A stretch of DNA of 64,000 nt from Leisingera daeponensis DSM 23529 (GCF_000473145.1 NZ_KI421500.1:3915362-3979361), one strand, 5' to 3'. Counted from the first letter of the stretch, positions 18,566 through 27,746 are shown. The notes: generated by a model from the sequence alone, not told the origin. Program-made: numbers and translations.

Positions 18566-19834
18566 ATGGCTTCGAAGGACAATTCGAACGGCAAGGCGGC
18601 CCCCGCAGCCGCGCAGGCAAAGGCCGAACCCGGCCCCGGCCGCCGCCGGTTCCTGAAAACCGCGGGGCTTGCGGGCCTCGGCGCCGCAGCGGGGCTGGCG
18701 GTTCCGTTTCACCGGAACCTGCCGCAGGGGTTCTTTCCCGCCGCGATGGCCAGCGAAAACGGCCTGGCGGGCAAGGAGGGGCTGACGCTGCTGAACGACC
18801 GGCCGCTGAATGCCGAAACCCCGCCGGAGCTGCTGGATGATCCGGTCACCCCGACGGCGCGGCACTTCATCCGCAACAACGGGCTGGCCCCCGACGACAC
18901 CAGCGCGGAGGGCTGGACACTGACGGTCGACGGCTTCGCCGACAGCCCGCTGGAGCTGTCCATAGCCGATCTCAGGGACCGGTTCGAGGTGGTCACCCTG
19001 GCGCTGGCGCTGGAATGCGGCGGCAACGGGCGCGCCTTCTTCGATCCGCCCGCCAGCGGCAACCAGTGGACCTATGGCGCGGTGGCCTGCTCGGAATGGA
19101 CCGGGGTGCGGCTGCGCGATGTGCTGCAGGCGGCGGGGGTGCAGGACAACGTGGTCTATACCGCGCATTACGGCGCCGACACCCATCTGTCGGGCGATCC
19201 GGACAAGCTGCCGATCTCGCGCGGGCTGCCGATCGCCAAGGCGCTGACGGACACCGTGCTGATCGCCTTCCAGATGAACGGCGCCGATCTGCACCCGATG
19301 AACGGCGCGCCGCTGCGGCTGGTGGTGCCGGGCTGGCCCGGCTCCTGCTCGCAGAAATGGCTGACCCGGATCGAGCTGCGCGACCAGGTGCATGACGGGC
19401 CGAAGATGACCGGCACCTCCTACCGCGTGCCCGCCTATCCGGTCGCGCCCGGCGACGACGTGCCCGAGGAGGATTTCCGCATCATCGAGCGGATGCCGGT
19501 GAAATCGCTGATCACCTTCCCTGCCAATGGCGCCGCGTCCGGGATGGAAACGGAGGTGCGCGGCCACGCCTGGTCCGGCGACCGCACGGTGGAGAGGCTG
19601 GATATCTCCTATGACTTCGGGGCCAGCTGGCAGGCGGCGGAACTCGACCCGCCCGTCAACGATGGCGCCTGGCAGAACTGGCGCGCAACGGTGCGCTTCC
19701 CGGTGGCCGGCTATTACGAGATCTGGGCCCGCGCCACCGACAGCGAGGGGGAGATGCAGCGGTTCGCCATCGACTGGAATCCCAAGGGGTATCTGAACAA
19801 CCGGATGCACCGCGTCGGCCTGCGGGCCGGCTGA
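18566..19834 (+). CDS. sorA: Sulfite oxidase-family molybdoenzyme (SorA/SoxC-like sulfite dehydrogenase)
   Basis: The 422-residue protein has a twin-arginine signal (RRRFLK at 26-31), so it is folded with its cofactor and exported to the periplasm. The molybdopterin domain contains LALECGGNGR, where Cys151 is the expected Mo ligand. The C-terminal dimerisation domain holds RGHAWSGDRTVERLDISYDF. It would oxidise sulfite to sulfate, passing electrons to the cytochrome c encoded by the next gene, whose ATG overlaps its TGA. The ATG at 18566 is chosen for the signal peptide and AAGGGAA upstream. A SoxC-type role is possible, but no sox genes are nearby. Confidence 0.85.
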   Translation: MASKDNSNGKAAPAAAQAKAEPGPGRRRFLKTAGLAGLGAAAGLAVPFHRNLPQGFFPAAMASENGLAGKEGLTLLNDRPLNAETPPELLDDPVTPTARHFIRNNGLAPDDTSAEGWTLTVDGFADSPLELSIADLRDRFEVVTLALALECGGNGRAFFDPPASGNQWTYGAVACSEWTGVRLRDVLQAAGVQDNVVYTAHYGADTHLSGDPDKLPISRGLPIAKALTDTVLIAFQMNGADLHPMNGAPLRLVVPGWPGSCSQKWLTRIELRDQVHDGPKMTGTSYRVPAYPVAPGDDVPEEDFRIIERMPVKSLITFPANGAASGMETEVRGHAWSGDRTVERLDISYDFGASWQAAELDPPVNDGAWQNWRATVRFPVAGYYEIWARATDSEGEMQRFAIDWNPKGYLNNRMHRVGLRAG

Positions 19835-20187
19835 TGCCGGGGCAGGGCGCATCCCGCACCGCCGCCCGCCCGGCACGCCTGCGGCTGGCTGCCTGGGCCG
19901 CCGCAGGCTGCGCGCTGGCGGCGGTGCCGGGCACCGCGGACGAGGCGGAATTCGGCCAGCTGGTCGCGGAGGAGGGGGCAGAGGAGACCTTTTACGCCTG
20001 CACCGCCTGCCATTCCGAGATGATCATCGCCCAGCAGGGCAAGACCCGCGCGGGCTGGGCGGATCTGCTGGACTGGATGGTCGAGGAGCAGGGCATGGCC
20101 GAACTGGACCCTGCCGAGCGCGACGTCATCCTCGATTACCTCGCCGCGCATTACAACACGGACCGGCCGAACTTTCCGCGCCGGTAA
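19834..20187 (+). CDS. sorB: Monoheme cytochrome c, SorB-like subunit
   Basis: This 117-residue cytochrome has an N-terminal signal (about 1-35, ending GTADEA) and one heme site CTACH at 56-60. A distal Met is a plausible ligand among MIIAQ, WMVEEQGM. It should accept electrons from the sulfite dehydrogenase in the periplasm. The one-base start/stop overlap with sorA supports a SorAB complex. It is followed 28 nt later by a Usp gene in the same direction. Confidence 0.82.
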   Translation: MPGQGASRTAARPARLRLAAWAAAGCALAAVPGTADEAEFGQLVAEEGAEETFYACTACHSEMIIAQQGKTRAGWADLLDWMVEEQGMAELDPAERDVILDYLAAHYNTDRPNFPRR

Positions 20188-20215
20188 GACACCTATCACA
20201 GCAAGGAGTAATCCG

Positions 20216-21046
20216 ATGACGATCAAGTCCCTGGCGGTTGCGCTGTTTTCGGCTGAAGACGCGCAGCAGCTCATGCCCTTTGCCGCGGATATGGCCAGCC
20301 GCAGCGGCGCCCATCTGACCGGCGTGATGCCCCTTGAAGCACAGGTGCCCTTTGCCGGAACCGAGGGCGGCCTGGTCAGCTATGGCGCGGCCTATGTGCC
20401 CGAATGGCAGCAGGCCGAGGCGGACGCTGCCGCCGATACCTTTGAAGCGGCGGCGGCGGGGCGCGATTTTCCCTATGATCTGCGGCAGCAGCCGCTGGGC
20501 AGCCAGAGCGCCGAGGAGTTCCTGCTCGACAACGTGGCCGCCGCGGATCTGGTGATCGCGGCGCAATGCCCGCCGCAGCGCGCCAGGTACAGCCAGCGCC
20601 AGCTGCAGGAGCAGCTGATCCGCCGCTCGGGCCGCCCGGTGCTGGTCCTGCCCCAAGGCTGGACCCCGGCCCCCGTCGGCGCGCATATCCTGATCGGCTG
20701 GAGCAACACCCGCGAAGCCGTGCGCGCCGCCCATGACGCCCGCGCCCTGGCGCAGCCGGGGGCTGCCCTGTCCATCCTTCACGTCGGCGACGGCAGCGAC
20801 GGGCTGACCTGCCGCGAGGACATGGCGGCCGCCTTTGACCGGCACGGCCACCCGGTGACGCTGATCAACCGCGAACGCACCGCGCAGGACACCGGGACCA
20901 TGCTGCTGAAGGTGGCGGTGGAATGCGGCGCCGACATGCTGGCCGCCGGCGCCTTCGGGCATTCCTGGGCCTATGATTTCGTGATCGGCGCCGCCACCCG
21001 CGAGCTCCTGGCCCATGCGAAACTGCCGGTCCTGTTCTCCAGGTAA
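20216..21046 (+). CDS. Universal stress protein, two-domain
   Basis: The 276-residue tandem Usp starts with the ATG after AAGGAG. The C-terminal domain shows AAGAFGHSWAYDFVIGAATR, a variant of the nucleotide signature, and HILIGWSNTREAVRAAHDA, the strand-helix start of domain two. It lies 28 nt after sorB and 24 nt before the nuclease gene, so it belongs to the sorAB operon. Confidence 0.85.
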   Translation: MTIKSLAVALFSAEDAQQLMPFAADMASRSGAHLTGVMPLEAQVPFAGTEGGLVSYGAAYVPEWQQAEADAAADTFEAAAAGRDFPYDLRQQPLGSQSAEEFLLDNVAAADLVIAAQCPPQRARYSQRQLQEQLIRRSGRPVLVLPQGWTPAPVGAHILIGWSNTREAVRAAHDARALAQPGAALSILHVGDGSDGLTCREDMAAAFDRHGHPVTLINRERTAQDTGTMLLKVAVECGADMLAAGAFGHSWAYDFVIGAATRELLAHAKLPVLFSR

Positions 21047-21070
21047 GCCACCGCAAGAGGGGAGGCCGCC

Positions 21071-22453
21071 ATGCCGCCGCCAGACAGTGCCAGGCTGCGT
21101 TTCCTCGGGGCCGCGGGAACGGTCACCGGCTCGCGCTACCTGATCGAGGCCGGGCGGCACCGGGTGCTGGTCGATTGCGGGCTGTACCAGGGCTATAAGC
21201 AGCTGAGGCGGCGCAACCGCAAGCCGTTCCCGGTGCGCCCCGGTTCGATCACCGCCATTCTGCTGACCCATGCCCATCTGGATCATTCCGGCTATCTGCC
21301 CGCGCTGATCCGTTCGGGCTGCCAGGCGCCGGTCTATTGCACGCCGCCGACCCGCGACCTGTGCGGGCTGCTGCTGCCCGACAGCGGCCGCCTGCAGGAG
21401 GAGGAGGCCCAGCACGCCCGGCGCAAGGGCTATTCCCGGCACAAGCGGCCCAGCCCGCTGTACACCGAACAGGACGCCCGCGCCGCCCTGCGCCGGTTCA
21501 AGACGCATCCCTTCGGGGTGCCGCTGGACCTTGGCGGCGGCCTGAGTGCGGAGTTCATCCGCGCGGGCCACCTGCTGGGGGCGGCGCAGATCCGCGTCAG
21601 CATCGGCGGCAAGACGGTGCATTTCAGCGGCGATCTGGGCCAGGACCGCGACCCGCTGATGCCGCCGCCGGAACCCTTCCCCGGCGCCGATGTTCTGGTC
21701 TGCGAGTCGACCTATGGCGACCGCCTGCACCCCGCCGTCTCCCCCGAGGATGAGCTGGCGGGCATCCTGGCCCCGTTCCTGAAGCAAAAGGGCATCGTGC
21801 TGATCCCCGCCTTTGCGGTCGGGCGCGCCCAGGGCATCACCTATCATCTGTCGCGCCTGATGGCCGCTGGCCGGATCCCGCGGGTTCCGGTGTTCCTGGA
21901 CAGCCCGATGGCGTCGGATGCCACCGATATCTATCTCCGCCACTGCGCCGAGCACCGCATCCCCCGGCAGGACTGCGCCGCCGTCTTCCAGCTGCCGGCC
22001 CGGACCAATTCGGTGGCCGAGTCCAGAGAGCTGAACACGCTGGAGGGGCCGATGGTCATCCTGTCGGCCAGCGGCATGATCACCGGCGGGCGCATCCTGC
22101 ATCACGTGGTGAACTTCGGCGGCAGCCTGCGCACCATGATCGTGCTGTCGGGCTATCAGGCGGGCGGCACCCGCGGCGCCTCGCTGGCGGCGGGGGAGCG
22201 GCGGCTGCGCATCTTCGGCAAGGACCACGTGATCCGCGCCCGCGTCGCCCAGCTTGAAACATTCTCGGGCCATGCCGACGCCGATGAGCTGCTGCGCTGG
22301 ATGGCGGCCGGCCCGGCGCCTGCCATGACCTATCTCACCCATGGCGAAACGGAGGCCGCAGATACGCTCAGGCGGCGCATCTCGCATGAGCTGCACCGCC
22401 GCGCCCGGGTGCCCGAGCATCTGGAAGCGATCCGCATCGGCAACCCGGCATGA
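21071..22453 (+). CDS. Metallo-beta-lactamase fold, beta-CASP RNA-processing nuclease
   Basis: The 460-residue protein carries the metal motif THAHLDH (His67, His69, Asp71, His72), the beta-CASP segment (SPMASDATDIY, LSASGMITGGRILHH) and a C-terminal FSGHADADEL that supplies another metal ligand. This family (CPSF-like bacterial members) cleaves RNA. A role in mRNA turnover under stress is inferred from its place at the end of the sorAB-usp operon. GAGGGGAGGCC precedes the ATG. Confidence 0.87.
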   Translation: MPPPDSARLRFLGAAGTVTGSRYLIEAGRHRVLVDCGLYQGYKQLRRRNRKPFPVRPGSITAILLTHAHLDHSGYLPALIRSGCQAPVYCTPPTRDLCGLLLPDSGRLQEEEAQHARRKGYSRHKRPSPLYTEQDARAALRRFKTHPFGVPLDLGGGLSAEFIRAGHLLGAAQIRVSIGGKTVHFSGDLGQDRDPLMPPPEPFPGADVLVCESTYGDRLHPAVSPEDELAGILAPFLKQKGIVLIPAFAVGRAQGITYHLSRLMAAGRIPRVPVFLDSPMASDATDIYLRHCAEHRIPRQDCAAVFQLPARTNSVAESRELNTLEGPMVILSASGMITGGRILHHVVNFGGSLRTMIVLSGYQAGGTRGASLAAGERRLRIFGKDHVIRARVAQLETFSGHADADELLRWMAAGPAPAMTYLTHGETEAADTLRRRISHELHRRARVPEHLEAIRIGNPA

Positions 22454-22504
22454 CCCCGGCGCATGTCTTGCCGGGTGCCGCCCAAGGTGTTGCGCAGGGA
22501 GCCG

Positions 22505-24220
22505 TCACGCCGCTGCCGAAAGCTCCTGCCAGGCGTGGAATTGCGACAGGTAGACCCGCCCGTTCAGCTCATCCAGGAAATGCGTCTTCTCCAGCCGGTC
22601 CATCACCGGGCCCTTGACCTCGGACAGGTGCAGGCCGATCCCCTGCTCCTTCAGCCGCTGATTGATCGCCTCCAGGTTCTCCAGCGCGGAATAGTCGATT
22701 TCATTGACCGCCGAGCACATCAGCACCACGTGGCGCAGATCCTTGTCGCGGGCCAGCCGGTCAAGCACCAGGTTCTCCAGAAACCGCGCATTCACGAAAT
22801 ACAGGCTCTCGTCGATCCGAAGGCTCAGAAGGCCGGGACAGGTCTCCACCTTGTGGCGGTGGATATTGCGGAAATGCTCGGTGCCGGGCACCCGGCCCAC
22901 CTCAGCCACATGCGGGCGCGAGGTCTTGTAGAGATGCAGCAGCAGCGACGTGATCACGCCGGCGGACACCCCGGCCTCGACGCCCAGGCCCAGGGTCATC
23001 AGCAGCGTCGCCGCCACTGCCGTGAAATCCGCCTTGGAATACCCCCACGTCCGTTTCAGGATCGAGAAATCGACCAGGCTCAGCACCGCGACGATGATCG
23101 TCGCGGCCAGCGTCGCCTTGGGCAGGAAATAGACCAGCGGGGTCAGGAACAGGGCCGCGATGGCCAGGCCGATGGCGGTGAATGCGCCGGCCGCCGGGGT
23201 TTCGGCCCCGGCGTCGTAATTCACCACCGACCGGGCAAATCCGCCGGTCACCGGAAAGCCGCCGGTGAACGCAGCCCCGAGATTCGCCGCCCCGAGGCCG
23301 ATCAGCTCCTGATCGGGGTCGATGCGCTGCCGCTTGCGGGCGGCGAGCGTCTGCGCCACCGAGACGGATTCGACAAACCCGATCACCGAAATCAGCAGCG
23401 CCGGAACCAGCAGCGTGTTCAGCAGGTCCAGCGAGAACGAGGGCAGCGTCAGCGGCGGCAGGCTTTGCGGGACCTCGCCGACGATGGCGACTCCCTGGGT
23501 TTGCAGCCCGTAGGCCTGGACCGCCACCGTGGTGGCGACCACTGCACCAACCGGTCCCGCCTTGACGGCGATATCTGCCAGCCCCGGCGGCAGGCCAAGC
23601 CGCAGCAGCAGCGGCTTCAGCCCCTTGCGCACCCAGAACAGAAAGGCAATCGCCGCGGCGCCGATCAGCAGGGTCAGCCAATTGGTCTCAGCCGCATGGG
23701 CGGCCAGCGAGACCGCCATTTCCGGCAGCGTGTGGCCCCGCGCAGGCACCCCGAGAATGTGCTTCAGCTGGCTGGCCGCAATCAGAACGCCCGAGGCGGT
23801 GATGAACCCCGCAATCACCGGATGGCTCAGGAAATTTGCCAGAAACCCCAGCCGCAGCAGACCCATCGCAAGCAGCATCACGCCCGACAGCAGGGCCAGC
23901 GACAGGGCCGCCAGCGCATATCCCATGGTGCCCTGTTCGGCCACTTGCCCGACCGCCACAGCCGTCATCAGCGACACCACCGCCACCGGCCCCACCGCCA
24001 GCACCCGCGAGGTTCCAAACACAGCGTAAAGCAGGATCGGAACGATCGAGGCATAGATCCCGGCTTCCGGCGGCAGCCCGGCCAGCAGCGCATAGGCCAG
24101 GGATTGCGGTATCAGCATGATCGTGACGATCACCGCCGCGATCAGGTCGCTGGACATCTGGGCACCGGTATAGGAACGGCCCCAGTCCAGAATGGGCAGG
24201 TATCGCACCAATGGGCTCAT
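22505..24220 (-). CDS. SulP-family anion permease with STAS domain
   Basis: The 571-residue transporter has about 12 to 14 membrane segments, including GPVAVVSLMTAVAVGQVAEQ and FTGGFPVTGGFARSVVNYDA, and a C-terminal STAS domain from about 440. SulP proteins carry sulfate, bicarbonate or other anions. The nearby sulfite dehydrogenase makes sulfate a reasonable guess, but the genes are convergent and not in one operon. GAGGAGAG lies before the ATG at 24220. No clear FNR box was found in front of it. Confidence 0.87.
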   Translation of the reverse strand: MSPLVRYLPILDWGRSYTGAQMSSDLIAAVIVTIMLIPQSLAYALLAGLPPEAGIYASIVPILLYAVFGTSRVLAVGPVAVVSLMTAVAVGQVAEQGTMGYALAALSLALLSGVMLLAMGLLRLGFLANFLSHPVIAGFITASGVLIAASQLKHILGVPARGHTLPEMAVSLAAHAAETNWLTLLIGAAAIAFLFWVRKGLKPLLLRLGLPPGLADIAVKAGPVGAVVATTVAVQAYGLQTQGVAIVGEVPQSLPPLTLPSFSLDLLNTLLVPALLISVIGFVESVSVAQTLAARKRQRIDPDQELIGLGAANLGAAFTGGFPVTGGFARSVVNYDAGAETPAAGAFTAIGLAIAALFLTPLVYFLPKATLAATIIVAVLSLVDFSILKRTWGYSKADFTAVAATLLMTLGLGVEAGVSAGVITSLLLHLYKTSRPHVAEVGRVPGTEHFRNIHRHKVETCPGLLSLRIDESLYFVNARFLENLVLDRLARDKDLRHVVLMCSAVNEIDYSALENLEAINQRLKEQGIGLHLSEVKGPVMDRLEKTHFLDELNGRVYLSQFHAWQELSAAA

Positions 24221-24387
24221 CAGTGTGCTCTCCTCGGGAAAGACGGATCAGGCCGGGCACCCGGCGCGCTGTGGTGGAGCATGGCACTTTAGTGAACATG
24301 GCAAGGAAGGCAACGGGCCTTGGCGGGCTGCGCTGAGATGTCCTGCGCGGCGGGCCGCTGCCGCGCTCTGGAGCTGGCTGCGGGGGG

Positions 24388-24401
24388 TTGACGCGAGGCA
24401 A
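24388..24401 (+). promoter_or_regulatory. Degenerate FNR-type box upstream of Usp
   Basis: TTGACGCGAGGCAA (7 of 10) is 63 nt before the start at 24464, the spacing seen at the better boxes. Confidence 0.4.
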
Positions 24402-24463
24402 TGCGGCCCGCCCGGTGCCGGATTACATTTTCCGGGAATCGCTTGGAGAACAGGGGGCTGGCC

Positions 24464-24991
24464 ATGACTGACAGAATTCTTGCTGCCACGGACGGATCGC
24501 ACGCCGGAAACCGCGCGGTGGACTTTGCCGCCAGGCTGTCGGACAGGCTCGGCCACGGCCTCAGCATCGTGCACGTCTACCTGCACGGGCGCCCGCCCGC
24601 AGAGATGATGCGGCTCGCCGAGACAGAACAGCTCTACGCGCATGTGGCGGCGGCGCAGAACCTGACGCCCCGCGGCCAGCCCGCCAACTTTCTGGGGCTG
24701 TTTGCCAGCGCGGCAGAGGAGCATGAGAAGGCGAACGCGATCCTGGCGGTGGGCGAGACGATCCTCGACTGGGCAGAGCAGCGCGCCCGGGATGCGGGCG
24801 CGCGGGACGTGGTGACCCACCTTTGCGCCGGCGATTACGCGGACGCCATTCTGAAAACCGCCGATACCGAGAACGCCGCGATGATCGTCATCGGCCGGCG
24901 CGGTCTGGGCATGGTGCGCGAGATCCTGCTGGGCAGCGTCTCCCAGAAGGTCCTGCACCACGCGGCCTGCACCGTGATTGTCACCCAGTGA
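24464..24991 (+). CDS. Universal stress protein, single domain
   Basis: The 175-residue Usp runs from MTDRILAATDGSHAGNRAV to the signature VIGRRGLGMVREILLGSVSQ, a complete G-x2-G-x9-G-S nucleotide motif. It is longer than a minimal Usp through an insertion at about 45-85 (AETEQLYAHVAAAQN...), which may be a helical extension. The ATG at 24464 is the conserved start; an upstream in-frame ATG adds a non-Usp stretch. Confidence 0.88.
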   Translation: MTDRILAATDGSHAGNRAVDFAARLSDRLGHGLSIVHVYLHGRPPAEMMRLAETEQLYAHVAAAQNLTPRGQPANFLGLFASAAEEHEKANAILAVGETILDWAEQRARDAGARDVVTHLCAGDYADAILKTADTENAAMIVIGRRGLGMVREILLGSVSQKVLHHAACTVIVTQ

Positions 24992-25030
24992 TTGTCGCCC
25001 GGTAGCCCGGCAGCTTGGCCCGCGCGCCGC

Positions 25031-25456
25031 CTAATCCCAAAGGTCGCGGATCGGCTTGCGCATGGCGTTTTTCACCTGGTCGAACTCCCCTTTGGAGACG
25101 TGGCGGCGCAGCAGGTCGAACACCGCCGCCACCGCGCGTTCGGGGTCGTCCAGCGGATCCTTGTCAAAGCGCGCCTCGATGCGGGCCAGCAGGTCTTTCT
25201 TGCTGCGGGGCTTGGCCGGCGTCTTGGACGGGTCCCAGCCGGCATAGAACACGCCGCGCACCAGAACCGGCAGCTGCGCCGCCAGGTCGGCGGCTTCGTC
25301 CACCGACAGGAAATCGCGGATCGCATGCAGCGTTTCGTGCAGCAGCAGATAGGCCCTGGACTTGTCGGGCCATTCAAGATCCTCGCAGAGCTGGTTCAGC
25401 CATTCGGCAAAAACCTGCGGCGCATGATCCAGCGCCTTGATACCCGTGGTCGCCAT
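25031..25456 (-). CDS. DUF2267 protein
   Basis: The 141-residue all-alpha protein has conserved RAYLLLHETLHAIRDFLSVDEAADLAAQLPVLVRGVFYAGWDP, characteristic of DUF2267. The family is small, soluble, of unknown function and often linked to Usp and CBS genes. The start at 25456 is set by GGGAGGGAAG. A longer in-frame ATG at 25516 lacks such a site and overlaps the FNR-type box. The box lies 60 nt upstream of the chosen start. Confidence 0.85.
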   Translation of the reverse strand: MATTGIKALDHAPQVFAEWLNQLCEDLEWPDKSRAYLLLHETLHAIRDFLSVDEAADLAAQLPVLVRGVFYAGWDPSKTPAKPRSKKDLLARIEARFDKDPLDDPERAVAAVFDLLRRHVSKGEFDQVKNAMRKPIRDLWD

Positions 25457-25826
25457 CGTCTTCCCTCCCGCTGATATGTGCGGGGTCAGGATCGGCCATT
25501 TCGGCGCGGGCCGCATTAATGGGCATCAATGCCGCCCGCAGCGGCCCTGCTCGGCCGGGAGGGCTGATCCGTTCGAACACCGCGTCCACCTGCACATCGG
25601 CACCGTCTGCGGCAGGACGCACATCAAACATTACCATAATACAGATTACAGGCTCTTTGAGGCCGGACCCCGGCTAAGGCCGCGGCGCTGCGTCCGGTCG
25701 ACAGAATCGCTTCGCGCCAGTATCGTCTCACTTGCACCGCGGGGCCATAGCACTCTACCGCCGGTCATTGTGCGGTACAGTATGCGGATCAGGACGCTAC
25801 TGGCATTTCGTGCGGGGAACGTATCA
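25457..25826. other. 370-bp gap between DUF2267 and Crp/Fnr genes
   Basis: It contains the FNR-type box at 25516-25529 and an A/T-richer stretch (25625-25665) in an otherwise GC-rich region, likely holding the promoter of the regulator. No convincing -35/-10 pair, terminator or further gene was found. Confidence 0.5.
25516..25529 (-). promoter_or_regulatory. FNR/FixK-type box upstream of DUF2267 gene
   Basis: TTAATGGGCATCAA matches 9 of 10 positions, 60 nt before the start at 25456. Confidence 0.7.
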
Positions 25827-26579
25827 GTGACACAGCAAGGCGCAATCCCGATACAATACACCAACGTGACCAGCCTGCGGATTGGCGCGATGGACTTCGG
25901 CAGCGATGACACCGCGCTGAACAGTTTCCGCAGGAACGTCCAGCGGGTGCCCGCAAACAAGATCCTGCTGCATGACGGCGAGCACAGCTGCAAGGTCATC
26001 GTGGTGATCGACGGCTGGCTGGCCACCTCGAAATCCTCTCTGAACGGCGAAGTGCAGCTGATCGACTTCATGCTGCCGGGCGACATCGCGGAATCGGCTG
26101 CGGCGGATGGCAAGACGGCCGGACTCAACATCGAGGCGGTCACCGATGCGCTGATCTCCGTCATTCCGCTGCCGGTCTGGCACCGGATGCTGGCGGAATC
26201 GCCGCGCCTGGCGCGGGCAAACGAGCAGGTGCAGGCCGCCGAGCGGGCGCGGCTGTCGGAGCGCATGCTGCGGCTGGGGCGCGGCAGCGCGGAAAGCCGC
26301 ATCGCCTATGCGCTGATTGAGCTGTGCATCAGGCTCAGGCTGCTGGGCCTGTCGGACAATTGCGCCTTTCACCTGCCGCTGACGCAGCGCCATATCGGCG
26401 ATTTCACCGGCCTGACCGCCGTCCACGTCTGCCGGACCCTGCGCCGCTTTGTCAGAAACGGGCTGGTCGAAACCGCCGATCACATGGATATCCGGATCAC
26501 CGATCTGGCCGCCCTGTCGGACATCGCCGGGGTGGAGCCGGAGCGGCTGGCGGCCGAAATCACGCCGCTGCCGGAATAA
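25827..26579 (+). CDS. Crp/Fnr-family regulator without Fe-S cysteines
   Basis: The protein has about 250 residues: a cyclic-nucleotide-binding-like beta barrel (25-130), a dimer helix (RLARANEQVQAAERARL) and a winged HTH with LTQRHIGDFTGLTAVHVCRT. The N-terminal cysteine cluster of FNR is missing. The recognition helix has A-V-H-V-C-R where FNR has V-E-T-I-S-R, so Glu209 and Ser212 equivalents are absent and only the Arg is kept. It therefore may not read the TTGAT boxes around it. GTG at 25827 follows GGGGAAC; ATG at 25782 or 25893 are alternatives. The ligand is unknown. Confidence 0.8.
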   Translation: MTQQGAIPIQYTNVTSLRIGAMDFGSDDTALNSFRRNVQRVPANKILLHDGEHSCKVIVVIDGWLATSKSSLNGEVQLIDFMLPGDIAESAAADGKTAGLNIEAVTDALISVIPLPVWHRMLAESPRLARANEQVQAAERARLSERMLRLGRGSAESRIAYALIELCIRLRLLGLSDNCAFHLPLTQRHIGDFTGLTAVHVCRTLRRFVRNGLVETADHMDIRITDLAALSDIAGVEPERLAAEITPLPE

Positions 26580-26590
26580 TCCCTGCCGGA

Positions 26591-27007
26591 TCAGCGGTAC
26601 TCGGCAATCTCGCCCAGGGCCTCGCCGGCCAGCTGCTCCGACGCATGGACGGCAATGTCCGTCACCGATAGCAGCCCCGCCAGCCGCCCGCTGTCATCCA
26701 GCACCGGCAGGCGGCGGACCTGGTGGTCCCCCATCAGCGCCGCCGCGGCTTCGATGCTGTCCTCTGCCCGGCAGCAGATCACCCCGTCATTCATCACGGC
26801 GGCGATGGTCAGCCCGTTCAGCGCGCTGTCCCGCCCGGCCAGCACCAGGGCAAGATCCCGGTCGGTGACGACGCCGACAATCTCATCGTCTTCAACAACC
26901 GGCAGCACGCCGATCCCAAGGCTGCGCATCTGCTCCGCGGCGCTGGCGACGCTGTCCCCGCGGCGGGCAAACCGTGCGGGAACCGACATGATCTCTTCTA
27001 CAAGCAT
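26591..27007 (-). CDS. Two-CBS-domain protein
   Basis: The 138-residue protein is made of two CBS motifs: residues 6-60 with LPVVEDDEIVGVVTDRDLAL and 70-125 with LPVLDDSGRLAGLLSVTDIA. CBS pairs bind adenine nucleotides and often sense energy charge. AAAGGAGAGG precedes the ATG at 27007. It lies 54 nt downstream of the Hsp20 gene in the same direction and is probably co-transcribed with it. Confidence 0.88.
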   Translation of the reverse strand: MLVEEIMSVPARFARRGDSVASAAEQMRSLGIGVLPVVEDDEIVGVVTDRDLALVLAGRDSALNGLTIAAVMNDGVICCRAEDSIEAAAALMGDHQVRRLPVLDDSGRLAGLLSVTDIAVHASEQLAGEALGEIAEYR

Positions 27008-27061
27008 GGGCCTCTCCTTTCCCTGCCGCCGGCGGCCTGCCCGTCACCTGCGCCCGGACCG

Positions 27062-27616
27062 TCAGGAGGCCGGTTTCACATCAATTTTCTGCGCCGGGGT
27101 GCGGGCTTCCGGCGTCTTCGGCAGGCGCACGGTCAGAACCCCGTTCTTGAAGGTGGCGTCGATCTTGCTGCGGTCGATGCCCTCCGGGATCCGCACGCTG
27201 CGCTCGAACGCGCCGAACCGCCGCTCGCTCAGGTAATAGTCGCCTTCCTTGTCCCCCTCCTCGCGGTCTTCCTTCTTTTCGCCGCGCAGGGTCAGCATGC
27301 TGTCGCTCACCCGCAGGTCGATATCGTCCTCGGTCAGTCCGGGCAGCTCGGCGCACAGCTTCAGCTCGTCCTCCTTGTCGATCACATCCAGCACCGGCAC
27401 CTTCCAGGTGAACTCAGGCAGCGCCCCGCTGATCCGGCGCCCCTGCCCCTTTCTGCGGCGGCGCAGCGGCGCAAAGAAACTGCCGGCGTTCAGATCTTCC
27501 AGCAGATCGTCGATCTCGTCCCGGATGTTCCAAAGCGGTCCCCAGGTGCGCTCGGCAACGCCGGTGTCCTGGCTGGCAGTCGGTTCGGCGGGTTTCGGGT
27601 CCTGTTTGTCGGTCAT
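27062..27616 (-). CDS. Hsp20/alpha-crystallin small heat shock protein
   Basis: The 184-residue protein contains an alpha-crystallin domain (about 85-180) with LPGLTEDDIDLRVSDSMLTL and the closing motif GVLTVRLPK. It acts as an ATP-independent holdase for unfolding proteins. The N-terminal arm is longer than in minimal members and charged. The start at 27616 is chosen over an ATG 54 bases upstream because GAAGGAACC precedes it. The divergent Usp gene shares a 226-bp promoter region with an FNR-type box 117 nt from this start. Confidence 0.88.
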   Translation of the reverse strand: MTDKQDPKPAEPTASQDTGVAERTWGPLWNIRDEIDDLLEDLNAGSFFAPLRRRRKGQGRRISGALPEFTWKVPVLDVIDKEDELKLCAELPGLTEDDIDLRVSDSMLTLRGEKKEDREEGDKEGDYYLSERRFGAFERSVRIPEGIDRSKIDATFKNGVLTVRLPKTPEARTPAQKIDVKPAS

Positions 27617-27732
27617 CGTCCGGGTTCCTTCGAAAATTGATGAGTCGCTGTATCCACAACATTCCGCCACGCCCGCTGGCTGCGCATTAACCAGCGTTAA
27701 AGCGCGCCGCAGCCGGCCCCGCCCTGCACGGG

Positions 27733-27746
27733 TTGACCGGCATCAA
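27733..27746. promoter_or_regulatory. FNR/FixK-type box between Hsp20 and Usp genes
   Basis: TTGACCGGCATCAA (9 of 10), flanked by GG and CC so that the palindrome extends. It is 97 nt before the Usp start (27843) and 117 nt before the Hsp20 start (27616). Confidence 0.7.
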
